The notes: generated by a model from the sequence alone, not told the origin. Positions 1 through 6,245 are shown, counted from the stretch's first letter. The stretch is DNA of 11,427 nucleotides from Candidatus Izemoplasma sp. (GCA_029939615.1 JAOZSP010000030.1:1-11427), one strand, 5' to 3'. A program made the numbers and translations.

Positions 1-530
1 TTAGTGCTTATATCCCAACAAATGTTATTAGTATTACTGATGGACAAATCTTCTTACAAAGTGATTTATTCCACAGTGGTGTAAGACCAGCAATCAACGC
101 TGGACTTTCAGTATCACGTGTTGGTGGTAGTGCTCAAATTAAGGCAATTAAAAAAGTATCAGGAACTCTTCGTTTAGATTTAGCTGCGTTCCGTGAACTT
201 GAAGCTTTTACACAATTTGGTAGTGATTTAGATGAAGCTACAAAATCTCGTCTAGAACGTGGAAAAAGAACAGTAGAAATACTAAAACAAGGACTTCATC
301 AAATAATGGATGTTGAAAAACAAGTTATTAGTATTTTCTGTTTAGTTAACGGGTATTTAGATAATGTTAAATTAGAAGATATTAGTCGTTTTGAAATTGA
401 ATTACATGATTTCTTTAGTCGTGATGATAAAGGAAAAGATATCTTTAAGGAAATAATTAAAACAAAAGGATTACCAGAAGTTGAAAAAATTAAAGAAGTA
501 GTTGAAAGATTTAAAAAAGTATTTGTATAA
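1..530 (+). CDS. atpA: ATP synthase F1 subunit alpha, C-terminal part (5' end outside window)
   Basis: The frame is open from the left edge (first full codon at base 3) to a TAA at 528-530 and gives 175 residues, roughly the last third of a protein that is normally about 500 residues long. The alpha subunit alternates with beta in the F1 head and holds non-catalytic nucleotide sites. The visible part opens with the conserved SAYIPTNVISITDGQIFL stretch and continues through SDLFHSGVRPAINAG and SVSRVGGSAQ. The arginine of SVSRVGG is the family's arginine finger, which reaches into the catalytic site of beta. After it comes the helical C-terminal domain (LRLDLAAFRELEAF, then LERGKRTVEILKQ). The walker A half lies outside the window. 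The gene is followed 12 bases later by atpG, the usual alpha-gamma-beta-epsilon order. Identification is certain; only the start is missing. Confidence 0.97.
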   Translation, partial: SAYIPTNVISITDGQIFLQSDLFHSGVRPAINAGLSVSRVGGSAQIKAIKKVSGTLRLDLAAFRELEAFTQFGSDLDEATKSRLERGKRTVEILKQGLHQIMDVEKQVISIFCLVNGYLDNVKLEDISRFEIELHDFFSRDDKGKDIFKEIIKTKGLPEVEKIKEVVERFKKVFV

Positions 531-542
531 GGTGGTGTTTTT

Positions 543-1415
543 ATGGCTTCAATGAGAGAGATAAGATCCCGTATTACAGCTACGAAAAAGACATCGCAAA
601 TTACAAAAGCTATGCACATGGTATCTGCTTCAAAACTAAAAAAAGCAGAACGAACCATTAAAGGGTTTAGACCTTTAATGATTCGTTTAAGAGAAATGAT
701 AGATAACTTACTAGAAAACGATGATATAAGTCATCCAATGCTGGTTGAAAGAGAAATAACAAAAACTTGTTATATCATTGTTTCTTCAGACCGTGGATTA
801 GCGGGACCTTATAATTCAAGTATCTTTAAAGCTTTTGCATTACATATTAATGAAAATCATCAAAGTAATGACGAATTCGTTGTTGCTGCGATTGGACATA
901 AAGCTATGAGTTTTGCAAAACGAAATGGATATAATCTTCTTATTGAAGAATCTATTAATGTTCGTGATGATGTCCAATTTATTGATTTCAAAAAAGTAAC
1001 GGAAAGCTTTATTAACTCATATTTAATCGGTGATATTGATAAGATTATTGTTTTTTACAATCATTTTATTAATACAATGACACAAGTTGTTGAGGGTTAT
1101 CAAATATTACCGATAACAAACGGAAATTATAAAAAGGAAGAGGTTAATGGTATAAAACTAATTTATAACTATGAACCTAGTCCTAAAATTATTATTGATC
1201 ATTTATTACCATTGTATGTAGAAAATACATTATATGGCTTTATTCTTGATGCAAAAGCAAGTGAACATGCAGCAAGAATGACAGCAATGAAGAGTGCTAC
1301 AGATAACGCGGAAGATCTTATTAAAACATTACAATTACATTATAACCGTGCTCGACAAGCTGCAATTACAATTGAGTTAACTGATATTATTGGCGGAGCC
1401 AATGCGGTTAGCTAG
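543..1415 (+). CDS. atpG: ATP synthase F1 subunit gamma
   Basis: This encodes 290 residues, the usual gamma length. Gamma is the central rotor shaft that couples c-ring rotation to conformational change in the alpha/beta head. The N-terminal helix carries the family signature MREIRSRI...TKKTSQITKAMHMVSASKL, and the C-terminal helix carries MTAMKSATDNAEDLI followed by LHYNRARQAAITIELTDI and GGANA. These two helices form the coiled-coil shaft. The middle (about 75-210) is the variable Rossmann-like part, recognisable by SSDRGLAGPYN. The ATG at 543 is preceded by an AAGGTGG ribosome site (529-535) overlapping the atpA stop, which supports this start. It ends in TAG and is 12 bases from atpD. The protein is cytoplasmic and membrane-associated through F0. 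No oddities seen. Confidence 0.97.
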   Translation: MASMREIRSRITATKKTSQITKAMHMVSASKLKKAERTIKGFRPLMIRLREMIDNLLENDDISHPMLVEREITKTCYIIVSSDRGLAGPYNSSIFKAFALHINENHQSNDEFVVAAIGHKAMSFAKRNGYNLLIEESINVRDDVQFIDFKKVTESFINSYLIGDIDKIIVFYNHFINTMTQVVEGYQILPITNGNYKKEEVNGIKLIYNYEPSPKIIIDHLLPLYVENTLYGFILDAKASEHAARMTAMKSATDNAEDLIKTLQLHYNRARQAAITIELTDIIGGANAVS

Positions 1416-1427
1416 AGGAGGAAAATT

Positions 1428-2837
1428 ATGAACAAAGGTAAAATCGTTCAGGTAATGGGACCTGTAATCGATATTAAATTTGAAGATAACTTGCCAGAGA
1501 TTAATCATGCTTTAACTATGAATGTTGCTGCTAAAGATAATAATGGTGTTAAAATTGTTTTAACTTTAGAAGTATCACTTCATTTAGGAAATAATGTTGT
1601 TCGTACAATTGCAATGGATAGTACGGATGGTGTTGTAAGAGGTATGGAAGTTGTCGATACTGGTGCACCGATAAGTGTACCTGTAGGTTATGAGACTTTA
1701 GGACGTATTTTTAATGTTTTAGGTGAGGAAATTGATGGTAAGGGAGCTGTTTCAAAAACGATTTCTAGAAAACCGATTCATCGACCTGCCCCTAAACTTG
1801 ATGAGATAAAAAGTGAAGTTGAAATATTAGAAACAGGAATTAAAGTAGTAGACTTATTAGCACCATATATTAAAGGTGGTAAAATAGGATTATTTGGTGG
1901 TGCTGGTGTAGGTAAAACAGTGCTAATTCAAGAGTTAATTAATAACATCGCACAAGAACATGGTGGAATTAGTGTTTTTGCTGGTGTAGGTGAAAGAACT
2001 CGTGAAGGAAATGATTTATATTTTGAAATGACTGAAAGTGGTGTAATTAAAAAAACAGCTATGGTATTCGGTCAGATGAATGAACCTCCAGGAGCGCGTA
2101 TGCGTGTTGGATTAACAGGTTTAACAATGGCAGAATATTTCCGTGATGAGGAAAAACAAGATGTTTTATTCTTTATTGATAATATTTTTAGATTTACACA
2201 AGCTGGTAGTGAAGTATCTGCGATGTTAGGGCGTATGCCTTCAGCCGTAGGATACCAACCAACATTAGCTACTGAAATGGGTAAATTACAAGAACGTATT
2301 ACATCTACTAAAGAAGGATCAATTACATCAATTCAAGCAGTATACGTTCCAGCTGATGACTATACAGATCCAGCACCAGCTACAACATTTACACATTTAG
2401 ATGCAACAACAAACCTTTCACGTAAAATATCAGAAGAAGGTATTTATCCTGCAGTGGATCCTTTAGCTTCTACTTCAAGAGCGTTAGCTCCTGAAATAGT
2501 TGGAGAAGAACATTACTCTGTAGCTCGTGAAGTACAAAGAACAATTCAAAGATATAATGAATTACTAGATATTATCGCTATTCTTGGTATGGATGAATTA
2601 GGTGAAGACGATAAATTAGTCGTACATAGAGCTAGACGTATTCGTTTATTCTTAGGACAAAATTTCCATGTTGCTGAACAATTCACAGGACAAGTTGGTA
2701 GCTATGTTTCTGTTGAAGATACAGTGCGAGGATTTAAAGAGATATTAGAAGGAAAATATGATCATTTACCAGAAGATGCATTTAGATTAACTGGAAATAT
2801 GGATGCAGTACTTAAAAAAGCAGAATCAATGAAATAG
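1428..2837 (+). CDS. atpD: ATP synthase F1 subunit beta (catalytic)
   Basis: This encodes 469 residues, normal for the catalytic beta subunit that makes or hydrolyses ATP. Visible in order are an N-terminal beta barrel (about 1-80), the P-loop GGAGVGKT at 157-164 with K163 and T164, the catalytic glutamate of GERTREG at 189, the Walker B strand VLFFID ending at D251, then FRFTQAGSEVSAMLGRMPSAVGYQPTL and the TYVPADDYTDPAPATTF-type segment near 305-321 (here VYVPADDYTDPAP). The motif contacted by epsilon and gamma, classically DELSEED, reads DELGEDD at 389-395. The start is well set: AGGAGG lies seven bases upstream of the ATG. It ends in TAG, nine bases before atpC. All catalytic residues expected for an active subunit are present. 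Confidence 0.98.
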   Translation: MNKGKIVQVMGPVIDIKFEDNLPEINHALTMNVAAKDNNGVKIVLTLEVSLHLGNNVVRTIAMDSTDGVVRGMEVVDTGAPISVPVGYETLGRIFNVLGEEIDGKGAVSKTISRKPIHRPAPKLDEIKSEVEILETGIKVVDLLAPYIKGGKIGLFGGAGVGKTVLIQELINNIAQEHGGISVFAGVGERTREGNDLYFEMTESGVIKKTAMVFGQMNEPPGARMRVGLTGLTMAEYFRDEEKQDVLFFIDNIFRFTQAGSEVSAMLGRMPSAVGYQPTLATEMGKLQERITSTKEGSITSIQAVYVPADDYTDPAPATTFTHLDATTNLSRKISEEGIYPAVDPLASTSRALAPEIVGEEHYSVAREVQRTIQRYNELLDIIAILGMDELGEDDKLVVHRARRIRLFLGQNFHVAEQFTGQVGSYVSVEDTVRGFKEILEGKYDHLPEDAFRLTGNMDAVLKKAESMK

Positions 2838-2846
2838 GGTGATTTT

Positions 2847-3239
2847 ATGAAAATTAGTGTTGTTACACCTCGAGGTGAATTATATAACGAAGATATTGAT
2901 TATGTCGTTGTATCATCTAAGATGAATGGTGAATTCGCGATGATGAAAGATCATATTCCGATTATTAGTAGTATTGATATCGGATATGTAAAAATGGTTA
3001 AAGGTGAAAAAGAGATTTTTACTGTTGTTATTAATGGTGTTGTAGAACATGCTAATAACAATATTAACGTTATAGCTCAAGAAGCTCACGTTGGACTAAG
3101 TAAAGAAAGCGCACTAGATCATTTAAATACAGTTCGTGAAGAAAGAATTAAGGAAAATAAACGCCGTAATGTTGACTTTGCTATGGCAGAGCGTGAACTT
3201 AAAAAAAGCGTTAAAGATGCCCAAGCAGGAAAAGGATAA
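2847..3239 (+). CDS. atpC: ATP synthase F1 subunit epsilon
   Basis: This encodes 130 residues, a full-length bacterial epsilon. The subunit sits at the foot of gamma on the c-ring, and its C-terminal helices can extend to inhibit ATP hydrolysis. The N-terminal beta-sandwich (about 1-85) opens with MKISVVTPRGELYNEDIDYV and contains GEFAMMKDHIPIISSIDIG, the usual epsilon pattern (normally GEFGILPGHAP). The C-terminal helical hairpin (about 88-130) is rich in charged residues and contains the AMAERELKKSV segment. An AGGGTGA ribosome site (2836-2842) overlaps the atpD stop. It is the last gene of the ATP synthase operon; its stop codon TAA runs into the terminator stem that follows. Confidence 0.95.
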   Translation: MKISVVTPRGELYNEDIDYVVVSSKMNGEFAMMKDHIPIISSIDIGYVKMVKGEKEIFTVVINGVVEHANNNINVIAQEAHVGLSKESALDHLNTVREERIKENKRRNVDFAMAERELKKSVKDAQAGKG

Positions 3240-3268
3240 TAAGCCCACAATAATGGGCTTATTCTTAT
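3238..3268 (+). terminator. Terminator hairpin ending the ATP synthase operon
   Basis: AATAAGCCCA (3238-3247) and TGGGCTTATT (3254-3263) form a perfect 10-bp stem with a six-base loop, CAATAA. The stem starts inside the atpC stop codon. The 3' arm is T-rich and followed by CTTATATT, so the U tract is imperfect; the upstream arm also gives a run usable on the reverse strand. Its position between atpC and an independent promoter supports termination. Confidence 0.8.
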
Positions 3269-3281
3269 ATTATGTTGAAAA

Positions 3282-3310
3282 TTGACTAAAAAAGTTAATG
3301 TTGATATAAT
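3282..3310 (+). promoter_or_regulatory. Sigma-A type promoter of the lipoprotein gene
   Basis: TTGACT (3282-3287) and a perfect TATAAT (3305-3310) are separated by exactly 17 bases. The gene's ribosome site AGGGGG follows at 3323-3328, leaving a very short leader. This places the lipoprotein gene in its own transcription unit just after the ATP synthase terminator. Confidence 0.85.
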
Positions 3311-3335
3311 TATTATTGTTAGAGGGGGACTTGCA

Positions 3336-4496
3336 ATGAAAAAAATAGGATTAGGAATATTAGTTTTTCTTTTATCATTTACCTTAGTTTCATGTAAAGA
3401 TAATCTGAATAGTAATTTTATTATTGAAAATATAGAAGAATCATCAATATACGATATAGCTACATATATTGATGAACAGATTTTACTATATGATACGACA
3501 AGAATACTCGAAATCATGCAAGACAATGGTCCAAGTGATTTTGATGTTGCGGGGATTAGGAATAAAGAATATGAAACGATTCCTAATGTCGAAATTGTTA
3601 GGTATTTAGAAATTGCTAGAATGGCATTAAATTGTGATGAGTTTATAGAAGGTGAGTCCTTTAATTGTAATGATATGATAATCTATTTAGTATTTAATGA
3701 TAATGAACTATTTTATGAAGAATATTCTGAATTAAGAAATGATGTAAGGTATATTCAATCGCTATATTATAACGGTAGTGAAGATGATATTATTTATGAG
3801 GTAAATAACTATCAGTTCTTTTTAGGAAGTGATAGTCCTATAGCGTCAACTCATTCTAGTTATAACGGTGTTGAGTATAGCTACTACAATATTGTTGATG
3901 GAAAAACAGTAACTGCTTATAAACGAATTAAAGATTACTCGTTAGAGGCAGATTATAATTATAATTATCATTATTCAGGATATGATAATTTTGGGTTTTA
4001 TATGGAAGAGTATGATGCTTATGTTGAAGTTAATTTACTTGAAACTCCAGTTATAGGATCGATTACCTTGTTTAAAGATACAGCATTTATAGCTAAATTC
4101 CACTATCATTATGTTACAGGTGAAATTTATCAAGCTGAGTGGAATATGTTGTTTGCTGGTGGATGGGATAGTATTAAAAGAACAGGTAGTCCACATTTAG
4201 AGTGTGCTGTATTAAATGAAGGCAATATAAACTATAATGTTGGAGTTATACCTTGTCCTAGTAATAATATATTTATATTTGTTGATACAGATACAGTAAA
4301 TTTGAATAATGGAACATATAATCTTAATCAGTATAATTTAACATTTTCTGAAGTTTCGGCTGCTACTATAAATGAGATTGAAACGAATGCTTTGATTGAG
4401 TATGAAGCGGCCCTAAATGATTATCTAAATGTTTCTGATGACTTTTATCAGGAAATAGTTGGAATGATAGTTGCTAGATATAATATAAATGATTGA
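3336..4496 (+). CDS. Uncharacterised lipoprotein, tyrosine/asparagine-rich
   Basis: I do not recognise the family. The 386-residue product starts with a classic lipoprotein signal: KK at 2-3, a hydrophobic stretch to residue 18, and the lipobox LVSC with the lipidated cysteine at 20. It is therefore expected on the outer face of the membrane. The mature part is acidic and rich in Tyr, Asn, Asp and Ile. There are four further cysteines at 100, 111, 290 and 307, which could form two disulfides outside the cell (inference). A helical-looking region (about 36-165) is followed by a strand-like, Tyr-rich region (about 170-340) and a helical tail. The ATG at 3336 is preferred because AGGGGG lies seven bases upstream and the signal peptide begins there; an in-frame TTG at 3282 is the promoter -35. 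It stands alone between its own promoter and terminator and ends in TGA. Nothing in the context assigns a role. Confidence 0.88.
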   Translation: MKKIGLGILVFLLSFTLVSCKDNLNSNFIIENIEESSIYDIATYIDEQILLYDTTRILEIMQDNGPSDFDVAGIRNKEYETIPNVEIVRYLEIARMALNCDEFIEGESFNCNDMIIYLVFNDNELFYEEYSELRNDVRYIQSLYYNGSEDDIIYEVNNYQFFLGSDSPIASTHSSYNGVEYSYYNIVDGKTVTAYKRIKDYSLEADYNYNYHYSGYDNFGFYMEEYDAYVEVNLLETPVIGSITLFKDTAFIAKFHYHYVTGEIYQAEWNMLFAGGWDSIKRTGSPHLECAVLNEGNINYNVGVIPCPSNNIFIFVDTDTVNLNNGTYNLNQYNLTFSEVSAATINEIETNALIEYEAALNDYLNVSDDFYQEIVGMIVARYNIND

Positions 4497-4501
4497 TATA
4501 C

Positions 4502-4524
4502 GCCCGATTTGGGCTTTTCTTTTG
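4502..4524 (+). terminator. Terminator after the lipoprotein gene
   Basis: GCCC (4502-4505) pairs with GGGC (4511-4514), with a possible G-T pair closing a three-base loop, followed by TTTTCTTTTG. The stem is short, but it is all GC and directly precedes a T-rich tract a few bases after the TGA stop. Confidence 0.7.
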
Positions 4525-4573
4525 TCTTTTCTTAAAATAGTGTTAGCTCTTTGTTACAACGTTTATGTGATGT

Positions 4574-4589
4574 ATGAATGCATATTCAT
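4574..4589. repeat. Inverted repeat just upstream of the birA -35
   Basis: ATGAAT (4574-4579) and ATTCAT (4584-4589) are perfect 6-bp arms around GCAT. The repeat abuts the -35 box at 4590. Its position suggests a possible protein-binding site, but six-base AT-rich arms can arise by chance. Confidence 0.4.
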
Positions 4590-4609
4590 TTGACATTCAA
4601 AGTAAATTG
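4589..4609 (+). promoter_or_regulatory. FabT-like palindrome at the birA-bioY promoter
   Basis: TTTGA-CAT-TCAAA (4589-4601) is a perfect 5-bp palindrome overlapping the -35 hexamer, followed by GTAAATTG. The same 21-nt block, with only three differences, occurs before acpP at 5895-5915. The TTTGA-N3-TCAAA form matches the operator shape known for FabT, the MarR-family regulator of fatty acid genes in streptococci and relatives. Overlap with the -35 would favour repression. The regulator itself is not in this window. Confidence 0.55.
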
Positions 4610-4618
4610 GAGTAATAT
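4590..4618 (+). promoter_or_regulatory. Sigma-A type promoter of birA-bioY
   Basis: A perfect TTGACA (4590-4595) and TAATAT (4613-4618) are separated by 17 bases. The ribosome site GGAGGTG follows at 4627-4633. No other convincing promoter was seen between the upstream terminator and birA. Confidence 0.8.
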
Positions 4619-4639
4619 ACTAAAACGGAGGTGTTAAAA

Positions 4640-5344
4640 ATGATTGGAAATAAAGTATGTTTTTTTAAAAGTTTGGATTCGACAAATTCATTTATGAAAG
4701 AACACCTTAGTAATTACTCTGATGGCGATATGATTTGTGCGAATGTTCAAACTAAAGGCCGAGGGCGTAGAAATAATAATTGGATTAGTCGTAAAGGTGA
4801 TTTGCATTTTAGTTTCATTATTAATAATAAGGAAAAGATCTATTCTTTTAATGTTATTAGAATGGTTTCTAACGCTGTTTGTAATGTGCTACTTAATTAT
4901 GGAGTGGATGCTAATATTAAGTATCCTAATGATATAGTAGTAGGTAATAAAAAGATTACAGGAATCTTAATTGAAAGAGTTATTAAGGATGATGACTATT
5001 TTGTTGTTGGAATTGGGATTAATGTAATCACAAAAGATTTTGACGATTTAAATTTTAAAGCAACAAGTATTTTATTAGAAACAGGAGATACATATGATTA
5101 TCGTGATGTTTTGATGAGTTTTATTAATGAATATAATAAATTATTAGAATGTAGCGATATTGATTTACATAAGAACTTCTTAAAAAGAAGTGTTGTGTTG
5201 GGTAAAACGATTATTATTGAAAATAAAGAATATGAAGTAACTGACATTAATTACCAGGGGTTATTAATGCTTGAAAGAAATGGTGAAAAAACTGTTAAAC
5301 AGATGAACGAAGTCACGTTAAAAGATTATTACAATGAATCATAA
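4640..5344 (+). CDS. birA: Biotin--[acetyl-CoA carboxylase] ligase, monofunctional
   Basis: This encodes 234 residues. The enzyme makes biotinyl-AMP from biotin and ATP and transfers biotin to the lysine of AccB, which is encoded downstream. Visible motifs are SLDSTN (11-16), the biotinyl-AMP loop GRGRRNNNW (40-48), KYPND (94-98), the lysine of KITGIL at 105 that corresponds to the catalytic lysine of the family, and GIGIN (124-128). A small C-terminal domain follows from about 185. The sequence begins directly with the catalytic domain, so the N-terminal winged-helix domain of regulatory BirA is absent; this ligase should not be a DNA-binding repressor. ATG 4640 is chosen over GTG 4631 because GGAGGTG at 4627-4633 overlaps the GTG and sits six bases before the ATG. 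It overlaps bioY by 11 bases. Confidence 0.94.
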   Translation: MIGNKVCFFKSLDSTNSFMKEHLSNYSDGDMICANVQTKGRGRRNNNWISRKGDLHFSFIINNKEKIYSFNVIRMVSNAVCNVLLNYGVDANIKYPNDIVVGNKKITGILIERVIKDDDYFVVGIGINVITKDFDDLNFKATSILLETGDTYDYRDVLMSFINEYNKLLECSDIDLHKNFLKRSVVLGKTIIIENKEYEVTDINYQGLLMLERNGEKTVKQMNEVTLKDYYNES

Positions 5345-5879
5345 TATAAAGGATTTAACAATGATTGCTCTTTTTCCTGCATTGATGGGAGCTACTGCTG
5401 GAATTTTTATTCCTCTATTTAATTTACCACCGATAACTTTACAAACAATATTTGTTTTTATGGCTGGGTTAGTTCTTGGTCCAAAAAAAGGAATGATTAG
5501 TATAATTATTTATTTTACTCTTGGAGTAATTGGATTACCAATTTTTAGTGGATTTCAAGGAGGACTTGGAATAGTATTTGGTGGTAGTGGTGGATTTTTG
5601 ATTGGCTTTATTTTTGCGACGATTTTTATTGGAATTTCAAAAAACGTAAAGATTATAAATAACGAATATGGAAGATATTTCGTCATTTTAACTATCGCGA
5701 CAGTTATCATTTATATGTTTGGAGGCTCATATATAGCGTTTATATCAAATACTAGTTTACCTATTGTTCTAGCCGGATTTGGCTTATACTTAATTGGAGA
5801 TTTTCTTAAAATACTTGTTGTAATACATGTGTATGTTCGCATACGTACTCATTTAACGTATGAGGGCGCAAAAATATGA
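5334..5879 (+). CDS. bioY: BioY, biotin-binding S component of an ECF transporter
   Basis: This encodes 181 residues, typical for BioY. It is an integral membrane protein with about six hydrophobic segments (roughly 8-28, 36-56, 56-72, 78-100, 114-134 and 142-168). It binds biotin and delivers it through an energy-coupling module. The family signature is clear: TLQTIFVFMAGLVLGPKKG (36-53) and GLPIFSGFQGGLGIVFGG (67-84) followed by SGGFLIGF. The start overlaps the end of birA by 11 bases and has no good ribosome site, so translation is probably coupled. The EcfA/EcfT module is not in the window and is presumably shared and encoded elsewhere. It ends in TGA. The neighbouring ligase and biotin-dependent carboxylase confirm the substrate. 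Confidence 0.94.
   Translation: MNHNIKDLTMIALFPALMGATAGIFIPLFNLPPITLQTIFVFMAGLVLGPKKGMISIIIYFTLGVIGLPIFSGFQGGLGIVFGGSGGFLIGFIFATIFIGISKNVKIINNEYGRYFVILTIATVIIYMFGGSYIAFISNTSLPIVLAGFGLYLIGDFLKILVVIHVYVRIRTHLTYEGAKI
5840..5862. repeat. Inverted repeat near the 3' end of bioY
   Basis: CATACGT (5840-5846) and ACGTATG (5856-5862) are perfect 7-bp arms with a nine-base loop inside the last codons of bioY. The loop contains ACTCATTT, repeated at 5886-5893. It overlaps the left arm of the next hairpin, so the two structures exclude each other. Confidence 0.45.
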
Positions 5880-5897
5880 AAACGCACTCATTTGTTT
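5860..5897 (+). terminator. Possible weak terminator of birA-bioY
   Basis: ATGAGGGCG (5860-5868) pairs with CGCACTCAT (5883-5891) with one G-A mismatch and a 14-base loop that contains the bioY stop. TTTGTTT follows. The long loop and broken T tract make it weak; read-through into acpP is plausible. Confidence 0.35.
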
Positions 5898-5915
5898 GAA
5901 CTTCAAAATAAATTG
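5895..5915 (+). promoter_or_regulatory. FabT-like palindrome upstream of acpP
   Basis: TTTGA-ACT-TCAAA (5895-5907) is a perfect 5-bp palindrome followed by ATAAATTG. Eighteen of 21 bases match the element at the birA promoter (4589-4609). Here the palindrome ends five bases upstream of the -35, while the conserved TTG forms the start of the -35. It resembles FabT operators of fatty acid operons in lactic acid bacteria and streptococci. Confidence 0.6.
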
Positions 5916-5941
5916 ACAATAACGAATTTTCGTTATAAAAT
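5913..5941 (+). promoter_or_regulatory. Sigma-A type promoter of the acpP-acc-fab operon
   Basis: A perfect TTGACA (5913-5918) and TAAAAT (5936-5941) are separated by 17 bases. The leader to the acpP ribosome site is about 20 bases. This is the only good promoter I see ahead of the fatty acid genes. Confidence 0.8.
5919..5936. repeat. Palindromic operator candidate between -35 and -10 of acpP
   Basis: ATAACGAA (5919-5926) and TTCGTTAT (5929-5936) are perfect 8-bp arms around TT. The repeat fills the whole spacer between the two promoter hexamers, the classic place for a repressor site. It does not match the FapR (TTAGTACC-type) or FabT operator patterns I know. Confidence 0.6.
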
Positions 5942-5960
5942 ATAAATAATTTTAGTAGTA

Positions 5961-5966
5961 AGGAGG
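5961..5966 (+). promoter_or_regulatory. Ribosome binding site deciding the acpP start
   Basis: A perfect AGGAGG ends one base before ATG 5968 but seven bases before ATG 5974, so the second ATG is the likely start. Confidence 0.85.
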
Positions 5967-5973
5967 AATGAAT

Positions 5974-6201
5974 ATGGTGTTCGAAAAAGTACAAGATATT
6001 ATTGTTGAAGAGTTAGGTGTAGAAAAAAGTACAATTACTTTGGAATCACATTTAAATGATGATTTAGGCGCGGATTCTTTAGATGCTGTTGAGTTAATTA
6101 TGGCAATTGAAGATGCATTTGAAATTAGCGTTAGTGATGAAGTTGCTCAATCTTTAGATACTGTTGGAAAAATAGTTGATTTTGTTAAAGGTGAGAAGTA
6201 A
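5974..6201 (+). CDS. acpP: Acyl carrier protein
   Basis: This encodes 75 residues, a typical small acidic four-helix ACP. It carries growing acyl chains as thioesters on a 4'-phosphopantetheine arm throughout type II fatty acid synthesis. The attachment serine is S35 in LGADSLDAVELI, the canonical DSL motif, followed by the recognition helix VELIMAIEDAFEI. The ATG at 5974 is preferred over the in-frame ATG at 5968, which lies too close to AGGAGG. It is the first gene after the fatty acid promoter and is followed by a strong terminator that begins inside its stop codon, which should give more acpP mRNA than downstream mRNA. It is followed by accB, so it serves the primary fatty acid pathway rather than a specialised one. 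Confidence 0.96.
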   Translation: MVFEKVQDIIVEELGVEKSTITLESHLNDDLGADSLDAVELIMAIEDAFEISVSDEVAQSLDTVGKIVDFVKGEK

Positions 6202-6235
6202 AGATTTTCTCCCGAAAATCTTTACTATTTTTTTT
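6197..6235 (+). terminator. Strong intrinsic terminator between acpP and accB
   Basis: AGTAAAGATTTTC (6197-6209) and GAAAATCTTTACT (6214-6226) make a perfect 13-bp stem with a TCCC tetraloop, followed by A and eight T residues (6228-6235). The stem includes the acpP stop codon. Only 21 bases remain before the accB start, with no room for a promoter, so read-through or processing must supply the downstream genes unless a promoter lies inside acpP. Confidence 0.9.
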
Positions 6236-6245
6236 AAAAAGTAAT

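Noticed and set aside
299..658. Reverse-strand open frame across the atpA/atpG junction
   Set aside because: It lies antisense to two unmistakable conserved genes, its translation has no recognisable motif, and it has no promoter or ribosome site.
3282..3298. Imperfect palindrome TTGACT-AAAAA-AGTTAA at the lipoprotein promoter
   Set aside because: One arm mismatch, AT-rich, and half of it is simply the -35 box; too weak to call an operator.
3282..3335. Extended lipoprotein start at TTG 3282
   Set aside because: That TTG is the -35 hexamer of the promoter; starting there would also bury the signal peptide behind 18 extra residues.
3119..3526. Reverse-strand open frame across atpC, the terminator and the lipoprotein start
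   Set aside because: It crosses a terminator hairpin and a promoter on the other strand and has Ser/Ile-rich low-complexity translation typical of antisense AT-rich coding DNA.
4494..4496. TGA as tryptophan (Mycoplasma-type code)
   Set aside because: TGA ends three genes at sensible lengths (lipoprotein, bioY, accA), and reading through the first would run into its terminator hairpin; Trp uses TGG.
4551..4559. TTGTTACAA as a BirA-type biotin operator
   Set aside because: Known BirA operators have longer, widely spaced half-sites, and this ligase lacks the DNA-binding domain; a 9-base near-palindrome is expected by chance.
4737..4937. Second forward open frame inside birA
   Set aside because: It is fully contained in the birA reading frame, which has all ligase motifs; the alternative product is a hydrophobic shadow with no ribosome site.
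5806..5994. Reverse-strand open frame over the bioY end and acpP promoter
   Set aside because: It is antisense to bioY and would run through the acpP promoter; no independent support.
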